A DNA stretch of 64,000 nt, from assembly GCA_922989275.2 (NCBI GenBank), contig OV277858.1, positions 12,135,527 to 12,199,526 on the forward strand, given 5' to 3'. The position numbers were made by a program, and so were the translations under genes. Shown one piece after another: positions 44,711-57,690 of this stretch (position 1 is its first letter; each line of letters starts with the position of its first letter). The DNA comes from Gari tellinella (taxonomy: Eukaryota > Mollusca > Bivalvia > Cardiida > Psammobiidae). Under the pieces are notes generated by a model. That model was not told the DNA's origin and ran no database searches. It saw only the letters and a program-made list of their open reading frames with translations.

Positions 44711-45397
44711 GATTAGATATCTCTGTGTCTGCTTTGATCACGTGGTTATTGTATTGGATATCTGCTTTTGAGGCATATAATTTCTGATTGTTATTGTCAG
44801 TTGTAATCACCCGGTCTTGTTTGCGACACATATCCGGGGTGATCTTCAAACTTAAGGTTAAAACTTATCGTACTTAGTTCGTAATGTTGTTCATTCTACA
44901 ATAAATTGTGATGATCTCGCAGATGTAGCCTATGTGATTGATAGTAACACAATCTTAGGGTTTGAAGTTCGTCTTTTAATCAATGTATATATGAAGGTCA
45001 GCTGGTTGTAGTATAAAGAGATTTCAAGTTAATTAAAGTATAAAGTAAATCTATTGGAAATGTTCGTTGGTCTTCGATAGTTTAACCAGAATGAGTTTCG
45101 AGGGAAAGAGAGTTAAGTTTATGGGTTTCGGTCAGGTGACTTTCACGCCTCACTCACCCATGAATACATACTCACATCATCTCACTCACGACTAGCTCAC
45201 CAGTATACCCGTGCACTTGTGATCATCACTCACACAAACATACTTCATTACGAGTAAAATATAAAGCTAAGGGGTATAATAAGGGGAAACCCTTATATGT
45301 AACCTGGTTACACAGAATTGGGGAAGCCTTCCGAACACCAGTTAAATAAATATATATCTGCCTGAAATGATAAAGCAATGAAACGATGTATGATGAA
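44711..45397. other. Unassigned interior of the TIR element
   Basis: No coding or repeat relation was seen. Confidence 0.4.
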
Positions 45398-45471
45398 GCT
45401 ATTCGCCGTCCATTAAATTTAACCATATCGGCTATACTCCGTACACAATGACACCTATTCGCCGTACACAC
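45398..45471 (-). repeat. Subterminal iterated motif, right
   Basis: On the minus strand: GTGTACGGCGAATAG (about 45469-45455), GTGTACGGAGTATAG (about 45446) and GGACGGCGAATAG (about 45411). They mirror the three copies at 41801-41873. Confidence 0.8.
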
Positions 45472-46214
45472 TCCTACATTTTTAATTTCGGATAAATTCT
45501 CATACAGTGTACGTAAAATTACAATATTTGGTACATGAAATAGAATGATCATATATTTGTATCCGGCAGCAACCCCGTAAACGTAGTTATACTTTTTCTC
45601 CGTGAATGAGATCCTAACATGAAGTAATGTTGACTTTTCCTCGGTACCAGGGAGGCATTTTACAGTTGAAATGCGACGATCTTGTGATATATGCATCAGT
45701 TTAACATATGAGTGAAATAAAACTATTTATTTCACACCTACATCTATTAAACTAATCGACAATCCCCTCTTTCTACCACGTGACGGTACAAGAGAACCCT
45801 ATATTGTACCGGAATTTCAAAAAGCTATCCCAGAAGGCCATATTTTTCTCATATTGGACTCGGATCCAAAAAATCTATATTTTTTTCATATTGGACTGTA
45901 CAACTCTTCCGACACCGTTAAGAGTTACTTCCCTGGTATTTCACCTTTGTCTGCTACAGTGCTCCATCTCTACAACGATACCCAATTGGAGACACATAGT
46001 GTGTGTGTTGCTCCGAGTGAGACGTTATAGGGAGGGGGAAATAAGAATTAGCATAACCTTTTAGTTCGTGGATCCATACGCGCTTTTCCTGTGATGTAAA
46101 ACTATTTGGAAATTCAAATGAGCAGCGATTTTTCATACGTGCTCTGTTTATTTACATTGATTTCCTCGCTTCGCCTGGTACCTATTTCCGGAGTCGTTGC
46201 TATACGATGATTAT

Positions 46215-46345
46215 TAAAAAGATTAGCATGTATGAACTCATAGTCGGATACAAAATACATCACAAAGCCTATCAAGAAGTAAATATCATCATAGGGAGCA
46301 TTATGTACTCTAACTAAAAAGTTACATGAAAACTGAAAGAAGAAC
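46215..46345 (+). pseudogene. Tx1/L1-like LINE relic, final segment
   Basis: IKKISMYELIVGYK followed by KAYQEVNIIIGSI is the C-terminal tail of these LINE proteins and continues the frame broken at 41393. It is ended by a mariner-type terminus at 46349. Confidence 0.75.
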
Positions 46346-46348
46346 AAA

Positions 46349-46400
46349 TACGAGGGTTGTTATTTAAGCTCGTAGACTTTTTTCACAAAAGCTTTAGTTA
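46349..46400 (+). mobile_element. Single mariner-type end
   Basis: TACGAGGGTTGTTATTTAAG followed by CTCGTAGAC is a typical mariner terminal repeat beginning at a TA. No partner end and no transposase were found downstream. Confidence 0.6.
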
Positions 46401-48224
46401 TCGTAGTTTAAAGATATTCTTGTTTCAATCATCCCCACTTAGTGACGGGTATAGGTTAGAGTCAGCAGATCTAATTGTATAAATGTATAAGTGTCGATGC
46501 ATGTGTGAAACGTGAATTTCTAAACCTAACTGCTTGTATACACGTTTCAGTCATTATGATAATACCTAAGTAGAAAACTGATGCAGTTATGTTTTACATT
46601 TGTATATAGAAACATTAAACTTGTGAATGTATGCCTACATATATGAGCAACATGTAAATCGACTTGCTTACACCACAAAACCCCTCTAACCTTAGATACA
46701 AACTATAAACGGAATAAGTTTTGAAATCTGAAAGCCTTAGTCCTAACTTGACAAGTACAGTTTCTGACGTTGCAGGTTGTTTAATGCTGACTAGGTAGTG
46801 CGATATCTAAGATTACATTCATGTGCATTCCTAGTTAACTAAGTATAAATGGTGCGTCATTACACACATGTTTAAATGTTCGGCTGAAAATATCTAAGCA
46901 CAAACTGTCATTAAATTGTACATTTGACTTGTCTTTGGGTTTAACGGCACTGCAACGCAATTATAAGAATTATGGTAATATAGCACCAGTGTGCATGAGT
47001 GTGTGTGAATGTATAATGGCCACTTTTTGATTGAGTCTTACCACTCTGCCAGTTCGACATGTACATGTATTAAGGTAATCGATAAACTTTATAATTTTAT
47101 AGCCATTTATAGTATTTAATGAACCTAAGAATGGTTGTGTTCATAATGAGAAACGAAACTTATTTAATGCAGGTGTTTGTTGAACTCAGATAGGTTCTTA
47201 ATTATTTGTTATGCTCAACAAGACTTTGATAAGCGAATTTGATGGCTTGCGATTTAGCGTTTGTCAGTATAAAGTTTGATAAGATCCTGCTGTTTTCGAG
47301 GCACCGAATTTGGGTTACATTGTTTTTAAACACAGCTACACAACTGTAACCGAGAAAACGGACTGTGTTACATATACAACTATGTGAATTGCCCCTCGAA
47401 TGTGAAGGATATAGATAGAGGCTGACTTGTTGGCAATATAACACTCTTGCCTATAAAATGCACCTCTCCCCGTGCGACACATGAATTGACACCCCGTACG
47501 ACACATCGCTTTTCTGACAATAATTGGTTTAATTAGACTTAGTTTTTTCATGAAATCAACCTGAATGTATCGAATAACATTATAGTCTTTCATTACGTAT
47601 CAAATACTTGAAAACAGCTCTTTAAAAGCAAAGAAAACGCCAAAGCTAATGTAAATTGTGTCTGAGCGCTGTGACTACGAACATTGTGCTTAAGTGTTTA
47701 AAACACCAGGACACTCTGTGTTATGCAAGTGGTTGGCTGGCAATTGATAAATTATTGCTGCGTTCCGTGCGAGATAGTATTTACTAGCAGTTCTGTAAAA
47801 GACAAAATATTCGTTTTTACTCACCGAGTGTCTCTTTTTGCTCCATAATCACAGTACCCCCGTACGCCACATCACAGTACCCACACAAGTGGCGTTCTAC
47901 ACGGTGATATAAAACCAACTGTAATCATGCAATTCAAATAGTAAATACGGCTACCCACTGACACGGCAGCTCCTCGGAAATAGGGACAATGATGCATCCT
48001 CTTCTCATATTGGAATGACTACTACAGTACACTTATCGATATTATATTACAGTCGTTAAGTTATATAGATATACACTTTTTGTTTATCTATGGGAATTTT
48101 GTTTGTAACCAACAAGAAATTCACATGTTTTCATCGACAGTAAAGTTTCTCGCATTGAGGTTGTTTACGTTGGACAGCAACATTACATAGATCACTGCCT
48201 CTATACGAAGAAAATTACTGTCGA
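46401..48224. other. Unassigned, 1.8 kb
   Basis: Short repeats of 'cgtacgacacat'-like sequence near 47470-47510 and 47850-47880. Nothing else recognised. Confidence 0.4.
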
Positions 48225-48299
48225 TGGAAATCTGTAAATGTATTTTGGTTTCAATGATTCGAGAGAAAAACAGTTTTGATCGGTGCCCAAAGTGTATGT

Positions 48300-48316
48300 A
48301 TATATATATATATATG
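48300..48316. repeat. (TA)n microsatellite
   Basis: Short TA run in the R3 arm, reduced to 'tatatatg' in the other arm. Confidence 0.8.
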
Positions 48317-48456
48317 AACCTGTTTTACTGTCATGTGCGATATTAACGCCTTGACAAGATTTCAGTGCTAATCAGCAGAGGACGCACCCTTGTCCCTGTT
48401 TCCGAAATTCTGCCATTTAGGTGGGTAGTGGCAGTAACTGTTAAAAATAGATTATA

Positions 48457-49219
48457 CCAGTTCGTCGCCTTAGTCTTATTGTGCTCTCTCTCCATTTTTG
48501 CCAAAAATGAGATATTTATATCACTGGATTCGTCTCACAGAGATCTATCTCCTGGTGCATGTATTTTATTGATTGGGGGTCTAATTATAGAGTTACCGCC
48601 TCACACCTTGCGCTATCTCCATGTTTCTTAGACACTGTTGTACTAAGCTATGTCCTGGAGTTGCAGCACTATAATACTTAATTTTATAATCCTTAGAAGT
48701 ATTACCTAATCACGTTTTAGGTATTAAGCACGTGACAGTTATGTTTACAATCACATTTTGAGGTATCTCCATATGGGATACATATTTGTAATATTACACT
48801 GAGCTATCTCCAAACTAAAAAGTTGAGCCACAGCATCCGTGTCACGTCATGTCAGGTATAATAAATGAAGAATACGGGCATAACCGTAAATGTGATCAGA
48901 GCATACATAGTTTTACCTGATAAGACTCTATTTCAAGATAATTGTAGATAGCTCAGTATAATACTGAAAAAAATTAAGATATTTTTTTAATTTTGAGCCA
49001 TCTCCAAAATTAAAATTAAAATTATGGAAAAACTATTAGATGAATGAGGCTATTATTGTGTTTGGTTATAGAAATGTGCAAGGTCTTTCATATACTTTTT
49101 TAATTTAAAAGAAAGACGAAGAATTAATGATAAAACACATTTTGAATGTTGGAAGGCGTTTTTCTCGAAACTGTAAAAATGTAGATAGCTCAATATAAGA
49201 ATAAGGCGACGAGTTGTTG
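48457..49219. mobile_element. TA-flanked MITE in R3 left arm
   Basis: The left end reads GTTCGTCGCCTTAGTCTTAT and the right end, inverted, ACTCGTCGCCTTATTCTTAT. TA stands on both sides (48455-48456, 49220-49221). The right R3 arm lacks the 763 bp and acts as empty site. The interior repeats GAGCTATCTCCA-like words at least five times. There is no transposase. TA targeting suggests the Tc1/mariner superfamily. Confidence 0.85.
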
Positions 49220-50110
49220 TAATGTTATGTTCTTATGGAAAGGAATTATGTTAGCTAGGCAGATATGGTAGGAGTGTTGTTTTTTAATAATTATTCGTGA
49301 TATGACAAGTTATGTTGGGGTAGTACGAGAGTGAACTGCAAATATGTTGTACCCCTTGTTTCTATATACCTTTTGTCAAAAATGTTGTAAACCGCTATCA
49401 TGTCGGGTCCCTGTGTTTCATCGTATCGATCAGACTTAAGACAATTGTATATGCTTGACACAATTCCCCTGTTTGTAACTTATGATATATCTGTTACGTG
49501 TAACTCTAACATAACAAGTTACACGTTATAATGGCTTACGTCGCTTAGCAGCAACCAGCACTTATCTTCATATTCCACTGTATAATTAGCTTTAACTTAG
49601 TTTGTAGCCAATTATACAGCTTAATTATCAAACTTTGAAAATATAAAACAATGCTTAAGTTCGGCAGTTGGTTTGTGATATACTCTGTGTTTACCTTTGA
49701 TGGGGTTTGTTGTGGTATTACTATGCATGTGGATCTATATTGTCTACAGGGTATATGTCGCGTATTTAAATTAATCTGTATGAAACTTAAACACGTTAAC
49801 ATTCATATTATTTACTGCTGTTCCACGTTCAGTTTTTTGACACTTCCGTTCCAGACTGGAACATTGGCACATACAAATATGTTGATATGTTGTCTACATA
49901 TGCTTTGACGCGTATCTATATCATTTTAAATAAAACTTCAAACGTATAACAACTGTACACTTATTTGTATAAAAAACGCTATATAAATACGCATCCTTAA
50001 CAACGTTTGACTGTTGTTGAAATTGGATCATTTTATCAAAAACATATGCATACATTTTTTACAGTAACTAACAAGTTGCTGCTTAATTCAGTAATAAAAG
50101 TTTAAGCGCA

Positions 50111-51984
50111 TTAGCACATGGCTTGGAGCTCTCGGCCAATCAGATGCCTAAAAAACCTGTGAATATATCGTTTATTTCAACAAACCATGGAATAACTAAC
50201 AAACTGTTCACTTATTCCAAGCTTCCGTCATCTCAAGGCAATTTGACGTCACAATTCTAAAATTAGCTGAGGTCAGAGGTGAACTGCACACGCTTCATGA
50301 CGTTTTATTATGTACAGTGAGACCTAGACTTTAAAGACAATTACTGGCTACCCCTTGCCACACTCTCTGTGAGTAATTGGTTATGCTGAAATTCAATGGT
50401 TAGTTTGAGTGAATCGACGGGAAGAAAAGGTGACATGTGTTTTACAGCAATGCTACATGAAACTATAAGGTCCCGACCAAACTAAATATTCACCAGTTAC
50501 AATGAACTATTTTCCCATTGTTATTAACTTAAGAATAATGAAAACTCCCTTATGTTTTCCATATTAACACATTAACAAAAATCTCCTACAAAAATATTGA
50601 TAAAGAATAAAAAAGGAAATGAACAAACCATCCTGTATTACCTAACTTTGCTTTTTGTCTTACACTTATGATTTTTAAATAGTTGTTTTTCCAAATGCCT
50701 GAACTTAACTGACGTAACCAAGATCATCTCACCCAGGTAAGCTCATTATCCACCAAAACTTAGGCACCCATAAACAACAAGGTTTCAATTGGCTAATCGA
50801 GTCAGTTCTTTTCTCATTACTTAAAACATCTATATAAAGGGAGGCAATCATGTCTGACAACATGGTCAATTATCTTAAGGATGGCGGATTTATTTCCCTT
50901 GTAAAACTTCCTTTGTTACATATACACTTTTGAATGAATTCAAAGATAAACTTGTTTTTATTAGGGCTGAAGATGAAAGGAATAACTATAAATAAATTAC
51001 CTCATGCTAGGTGTAGCACATGCGGAAATGACACCAGATTGTCTTTCCTTTATAGACATTACTCCAGTTCATTCAATGGTTCCCCGACGTGTTCTTATAA
51101 GGCTTGAAAGTAATTGAAAAAGAATAACTCCTGATTGATAGTCATAGCATTTTGTTCAGAGAAGCCCTGAGATTCTCAAATACGAGGTGGTTGACATCAA
51201 ACAATTAAATATAAGGGATGAACCTCAAATAGTTTGTTCCTAAACATGTGTACAGATAAAAAAGACTTCGGATAATTAAATTCAATACTTTTACCGGACT
51301 TAGTGTGACCATCCAAGCGAGGTTAAGTATTGTCTTTGATATTCCATTGACTTTCAATATCGAGGATTTATCACGTGTTACTGTGTGCTAACATTCTAAA
51401 GTTGATTCTTAGTTCTGATAAAAAAATACGAATAACGTACGCGAGTAACAACGGCGCAAAACCTACGACCCGTCCCCTTATTTCGAAAATTTAATACCTA
51501 GATTTAAATGAAACCAAAACATGGCCAAATCAGGATAAGGACATCTTATTTAGCCTTCTATTCTTATCAATGTATTGACATCTTCAGAAGCCGTCTGCTT
51601 TATTTTTCTTACCAATTAATTACATGGTTGTCTATGTCAGATTTTTTTTTTAATTATATTACCTTTCTCCGTACGCCCGCGCTATACGAATAATCGGCCG
51701 TGCTGTCGAACATGTGTATTTGGGCATTGATATACGATAGACAGTACACAAACTGTTCTGATACTAAATCGAGAGACGCGTTTCACTAAACGCCTCTACA
51801 TATTACGAGGGATATGGCGTTGAAGCAGACATGATTTATATTGTATTTGTTTCGATTTATAACTACTAGGACAGATCAAACTGCGGTTTTTGCCATTATA
51901 AAAACGTTTCTATTTCAGTTTTCATAAAGCACATCGTTTTTATGGATCTAGACTGTTCACGTAATCAAAATACTTGATGTTTAT
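50111..51984. other. Unassigned, 1.9 kb
   Basis: Nothing recognised on either strand. Confidence 0.4.
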
Positions 51985-52560
51985 ATACATGCACCAGTCA
52001 AGCTATCACACCATCATAATGTTGGAAAAATATACTCTGCTTAAACTATCTAATTATAGTCCTAAAAGATTATCAAACATGACTTATAAAAAAGAGTTGT
52101 GTTAACATGTACATACTATTTTATTATATTGAAAGGGCATATATATCCCTGAGTAAACCTAACGGGATCAAAGTCACACTTGAATAATCTAAATTGTGTC
52201 TGTAAAAGTGCATGTGTTCATTTAGCATTTCAAAAGAAAATTACTGAGTGCTTACACAAACACTATTTAACCAGTATTTTAAGGGGTTTAACTGTATAGT
52301 CGTCACAGTGAAATGATTATGTATCCCTCGGGGCAAAGTTTCAAATGCAAAGTTTACCATTGCCGTACGTTTCGATGGTCATTAAATACCGTTGCCATAC
52401 ATAATATACCAAACTTAATTGCAATATTGAAAATCCATCGGCTTGCCTTTTTATGTTAATAGGGGGAAGTAAGAGGTTTGGATACCGACCATGTTCCGTT
52501 GCGTTTCGTTAAACACATATATTAATTAAAAACCGACATTATCAACAAAGTATACTTCAA
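51985..52560. repeat. R1 dispersed repeat, copy D, rearranged
   Basis: 51985-52215 matches R1 in plus orientation ('gtaaacctaacgggatc'; compare 61400). 52290-52560 matches it in minus orientation ('tgccccgagggatac', 'accatcgaaacgtacggcaa'). The copy has been inverted internally or two copies lie back to back. Confidence 0.65.
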
Positions 52561-52946
52561 AAAGCTTTACCAAGTGCTGTCTAATTCTATAAAATTTCGT
52601 TAAATACAGGGTTATATGTGCTAATGCTGTTTAAAGCCAATCCGTATCTCAGTAGTATGAGGAATACTTGACATGATTATTAATAATGATACTTTTCGAT
52701 TGGCATTGAATAACTAAACTATTTCGTTTCCGAGTAAAAAAGAGTTTTAACATTTCCGCTATGTAATTATTTTCTGTTAAACATGCCGTCTGCTAATAAA
52801 CACGTAAATACCTGCAGCGTGTTCAGTTACCACTGTTTGCTGTCAATATTCACCATTTGTGTCCCGTGTACAGCGTGCAGAATACAGTAGAGAAAACATA
52901 TTATTTAAAAAAAACGCGTTCACGCTTACAAACAGTTTTAAGTCAG

Positions 52947-52975
52947 ATCAGACGCCGGATAACTCGGCGTCTGAT
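52947..52975. repeat. GC-rich hairpin H4
   Basis: ATCAGACGCCGGATAACTCG followed by GCGTCTGAT, a 10-12 bp stem, with the flank 'aaactgtttgccattcg' also found beside H1 and H3. It lies far from any complete foldback element. Confidence 0.8.
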
Positions 52976-53924
52976 AAGGCTACAAACTGTTTGCCATTCG
53001 GATTAAAACTAATTATTGATTTCAGTGCAATACGTTTGCATTTAAACTTAATAATAACGTTTTATCTACTGTATTTCAGACAGGGAGCCAACTCGCAATC
53101 GATGGCCAACAACGGACATCAACTTCTTCACTGAACCCACTGCAGATTTTTCAAGTCCTAAAATAACAAAACTATCAACGAGTAAATGTCTAATACACTT
53201 ATGACTGTATAACGATCCAAGATGGATTCATTGAATGTTTAATGTATGCATATATAAACACTGTGACCATTCTAGAAAGGCGTTGAACAGTCATATAATT
53301 TCTTGAACATTATGTTACCAGCTTAAGTACTATGAACTTAAAACATATGGACATTCAGGGAATTTCTGTTAACACACTTAGATAATTTGAATGAAATTGT
53401 TTACCAGTGAAAATAAACTTTGATATATTTAATAGTTCATGCTTGTTCAATCTGTCTTAACCATTGATGATATCGACCTTTTGATCTGGTGGTATTTTGT
53501 CTAATTTTGGAAAATGCCTATTTCATTTTATTGATGTGACAGATCCGATGATAATTGATTTTCAATAACTTTCTTTAGAGTGTTGATTTGATCACGATTA
53601 CCCGTTGTTTCTGTTCTCTTTCAAGCGGATATATGTATTACCCAACATTATTTGTTGCCTAAAAGTATAAAACTTGCAAAAAAATGTTTAAACTAAAAAT
53701 TCTTGGAGAAGAACCTAATAAGAAAACATTGCTTTCGTTCTCATCCTAAAGTAGATTTATGTATGGTTATAAAACATGTACTATTTTAAAATAGTATATG
53801 TTTAAACTTAACTTGCAAGGAAAAGTGTTATAATTTGGCTGTAGTTATTTAATTTCAAATGCTGTCTTTAAAATATCCGCTTAGAATAGTATGAGTTTCA
53901 TATCTGTTTTTATTTGTGCAATGC
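52976..53924. other. Unassigned
   Basis: Nothing recognised beyond the H4 flank. Confidence 0.4.
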
Positions 53925-54370
53925 ATGTATAGATATACTAGTAATGTTCATGTAAGATACGAAATTGGTCCAAAAATAAAATGATAAAGAAGTTTTCTAG
54001 GTATACTTCTCCAATTTAAGTTAACTTCAAGTAATAATGTTAGAATATTTTTCAATTTGATTGTCATTATAACACTTTAGACATCGATCATGCTAAGACC
54101 CTCATGTATGTTTTCACCTGAAAGAATTGTTCTGTAATATTTCCTACTTGATTATATATCAACATGCATTATTTATATAGGCATATGTTTATTGGCACAA
54201 TTAATCAATTTCAACAGTAGTCGAAATGTTCATGAAAAATGTAAGGAACTTGTTTCAAAACTGGTAAAGCAGTTTTCTAGGGATACTTTCTCAATTTGAA
54301 TTAACTTCTTGTCTTTTTTCAATTTGATTGTTTGTTTTTACCTATAAGTATTGTACTGTTAAAATTCCTT
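53925..54370 (+). repeat. Two-copy tandem duplication, 280-bp period
   Basis: 'gttttctaggtatactt' (53992) and 'gttttctagggatactt' (54272), each followed by 'tcaatttgaattaacttc'-like sequence and 'tttttcaatttgattgt', are 280 bp apart. Units are diverged. Confidence 0.7.
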
Positions 54371-56199
54371 TTTGATTATTCCATAGAACTTGAATAAACA
54401 ATAAACAATGTATTTAAATTTGAGGCCGACGAAAAAGTTTGAAGACGTCAATTATGTTGATGGAATGAACTGTAGTGAGGTTCGATTAGCTGAGTCGGTA
54501 TTTCAGTAAAGTAAACCTTTACCAAACGTTTCCCTTCGAATAAGTATATTCATATTAAAATATGCTCAAACAAGTAACGTATGCCCGAGGTCCCAAACTC
54601 CGATGACTTTCTCCCCTATCAGATACCGGCAGCGATAAAAGCTAAAACATGTACCAGAAACATCAACATAACCACTTACCTAATCAGATAATCCCTAAAG
54701 CCTTTTTGTACACCAGTGAAATTTGAATAAATTATAAAGCTCCACTAAAATCGTTCTTCAAACATGCATGTATTTTCACTCTCAAATATATCCAAAATTT
54801 TGAAAGGGTACCTTGAACCGATGGCATCTACAACCCAGCAAATTAAAGCCAAGTGAAATGTAATTTTTTAGGTAAAAGTCCTATATCCCATACAGTTTTT
54901 TAACTTGACACTTTTTTCAATGTTTTCAAATGATAAAAAGTCAAATGAACTAGAAAAATGAATAAATTAAATATTTTCTCAGTACTGGTCAAATATTGGT
55001 ATTTTCCAACAGTCACAGATTCTGGGTCAACAATTCCTAATTATAATTTGTCCCTCAGCATAGTAAAAATGGTACTCCATGAATATTTCTTGTTCTCCTG
55101 ACTGAACCACTGTTCTCTTGTACATATATTTATGAATTTGTGAGGGCTGATGGTGGGTAATTTCTAATGTTGTTCTTATTTAATGTGGGTGATGTTGATC
55201 TGAAAGTAATGCAAAAATGGACTAGTTCTTTGCTTACTCATGATAAGGTGATTACCTATAACCCAAACAATACAATGTTATTGGCCTTACATATGACATT
55301 TTCATAGTCACGTGGCCTTCATTGAAAAAAGACATAGCTTGCAGACGATGTAGTAGTAAATTAAATTCTGTATGTTTAAGGCATCAACTTCGTTGCTTAG
55401 ATACAGGTAAGTTTGGGAATAGTGAAAATAACTGGTTTTGTGTGCATATGCATATTCACATCGAAAACATACTTGTGTGTGCTGCATTTTTCATTTGTGT
55501 TGTTTGGAAGATGAAATATGTTCATAGTAAAAACGAATCCCACAGTCGGATTTGTGATGTGTGCAAATATCGCGCTGCGCGAGATGTAAACAAAAAGTCA
55601 TCGGAATTTGGTACCCTACGGAATTTGGGATCTTGTCGATATAAAAACGTCAACGTTTAGAAACTATTACACTGTTGCGGTACATGCTCACATGGAAAAT
55701 GATAACTTTTACAGCGAGGTTAAACTATGCGACGATGCTAATTAAATTACCGACTAACTCAGTCAAAGTGTGTATGTTGAAAGTATGGTAGCTGCATACC
55801 AAGGGCTATACCAGTTTTTAGCACCTTTCAGTATAAAATGTTATGAAATCCGAAACATTTCGGAAGTAACGACCAGAACACGTCTTTAAACTTAAACGAA
55901 TTGCTAAGCAGTGGCGTTTGATGTTAAAACTAAAGTTTTCAAAACCAACGCTAATAGCCTTAATGTATTTTTCACTAAGTGTGTCGCTCATCAATGTTCC
56001 CATCAAATAATAAGTCTCTATTGAATTTAGATTATTTCGGGCGCATTTTACAAATATATACGATGACATTTTGAAGACTTTAAAATTTTGTTCAAATGCA
56101 GTTACTCCAAATGTATCAATGTTTTGATCATAATTGTTTTGCAGTATGGTGTTTAACTGATAACACAATATTAGATAAGTTAACTGACGCATGTTTTAT
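54371..56199. other. Unassigned, 1.8 kb
   Basis: A 112-codon plus-strand frame at 55322..55660 is Cys-rich but matches no zinc-binding pattern that I recognise and has no paralogue. A 124-codon minus frame (56192..55818) is likewise unrecognised. Confidence 0.4.
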
Positions 56200-57690
56200 C
56201 ATCTCAATAGTTTAAACACTAAACCTTCAGTATTGACGACATCACGAATGTACACAATAATTATATTTGTATAGCAAATTACTGCGGCCTTTACCATTTT
56301 CAAAAATGAATCTCCATTCAGCTTATCACCCTATTTATCTGCAGGACATGTCAGAGGAGAATGAGAAATAAACCTTTTAACTTCGCTTAGACAAATAATT
56401 GCCGATGTACAGAGATAAAATACGTCGATACAGAGTCACATCTACTTTAGTCTTATATTGTCGACTGCTTAAGGTTTGTAGCATGCAACAGTTTTCATAT
56501 TTAATGTTAGGAATTAACAAACATAATTTCATAATTAAACAGTTTAAATAAACCAATTACAAATAGTCCACCATACATTAAAACTGCCAGAACTGACATA
56601 CACTTCAGACACATTGCGCTTTAACTTTTATTACTGAATTGAGCAGCAACTTGTTAGTTACCGTAGTAAATATTTGCATAAGTTTTTGATAACATGGTCC
56701 AATTTCAACAATAGTCAAACGTGTTTAAGGATGCGTATTTATATAGCGTTTGTTATACAAATAAGTGTAAAGTTATTTATACGTTTGAAGCTTTATTTAA
56801 AATGATATAAATACGCGTCAAGGCATATGTAGACAACGTATAAACATTTTTGTACATGCCAATATTACAGTCTGGAATAGAAATGTCAAAAAGGAACGGA
56901 ACGTGGAACAGTAGTGAATAATATGAATGTTAACGTGTTTAAGTTTCATACAGAATAATTTAAATACGCGACATATACCCTGAATACAATATAGATCAAC
57001 ATGCATGGAAAAACCACAACAAACCCCATTAAAGGTAAACACAGAGTATATCACATACCAACTGCCGAATTTAAGCATTGTTTTATATGTTCAAAGTTTG
57101 ATAATTAAGCTGTATATTTGGCTACAAACTAAATGTAGGCTAATTTAACAGTGGAAATATGAAGATAAGTGCTGGCTGCTGCTGCGACGTAATCTATGAT
57201 AACGTGTAACTTTTTTATGTTAGAGTTACACGTAACAGATATATCATAAGTATCAAACAGGGGACTTGTGACATGCATATGCAATATATTAAGTCTGACA
57301 CAGGGAGGCGACATAACAGAGTTTTACAGTATTTGTCACAAAAGGTATAATTATAGCGACAAGGGGTACGACAGATTTCAGTTCACTCTCGTCCTACCCC
57401 AACATAACTTGTCATATCACGAATAATAGTTGATGAAACAACACGTTTTTGCATATCTCCCTAGCTAACATAAATCCCTTTCATAAAAGCATAACACAAA
57501 CCTAACTGTTACAAGGTAATTACAACAGTTACTGCGGCTTCCCACCTAAATGGCAGATTTTCGGAAGCTTGTAAAGGCGTTAATATCGCACATGACTGTC
57601 ATACAGTTTCACATATATACACATTTGGCACGGATCGAAACTGTTTTCCTCTCGAACCATTGAAACCAAAATACATTTACAGTTTTCCAT
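56200..57690 (-). repeat. R3 large inverted repeat, right arm and inner flank
   Basis: 56605-57690 mirrors 48225-50110. 56200-56600 is shared with 32140-32370 and, inverted, with 59190-59310, so R3 extends inward beyond the palindromic part. Confidence 0.8.

Larger units (their letters stand above)
41398..46209. mobile_element. 4.8-kb terminal-inverted-repeat element, 5-bp target duplication
   Basis: The left end CACCGTATAGCAACGACTCC and the right end GGAGTCGTTGCTATACGATG are inverted copies (about 36 bp, four mismatches), flanked by ATTAT at 41393-41397 and 46210-46214. LINE coding sequence lies on both sides and can be joined across it. The motif GTGTACGGCGAATAG is iterated three times near each end, in inverted orientation. 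No transposase was recognised. The interior holds an RTE relic, so it is either a non-autonomous carrier or an autonomous element whose gene was replaced. The CAC start and 5-bp duplication recall Transib, but that is only a suggestion. Confidence 0.85.
48225..50110 (+). repeat. R3 large inverted repeat, left arm
   Basis: It pairs with 56605-57690. Shared pieces: 'gtaaatgtattttggtttca', 'catgtgcgatattaacgcct', 'cgtgatatgacaagttatgt', 'atctgttacgtgtaactcta', 'aaacaatgcttaa' and 'aactaacaagttgctgct'. The left arm is longer because of a MITE at 48457-49219. About 6.5 kb separates the arms. Confidence 0.85.

Noticed and set aside
45226..45696. 156-codon minus-strand ORF
   Set aside because: It overlaps the subterminal iterons of the TIR element and shows no domain; its length is explained by repeated words and chance.
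41398..46209. Assignment of the TIR element to Transib
   Set aside because: CAC ends and a 5-bp duplication are suggestive, but the rest of the terminal sequence and the lack of any transposase give no support.
49651..49908. 85-codon ORF conserved between the R3 arms (also 57078..56818, minus)
   Set aside because: Most base differences between the two change the amino acid (for example Phe/Tyr, Asp/Asn, Ile-Thr/Phe-Ser), so there is no sign of selection on the protein; it is kept only because the DNA is a recent duplicate.
55322..55660. Cys-containing 112-codon ORF
   Set aside because: Cys spacing fits no zinc-finger pattern I recognise; no supporting context.
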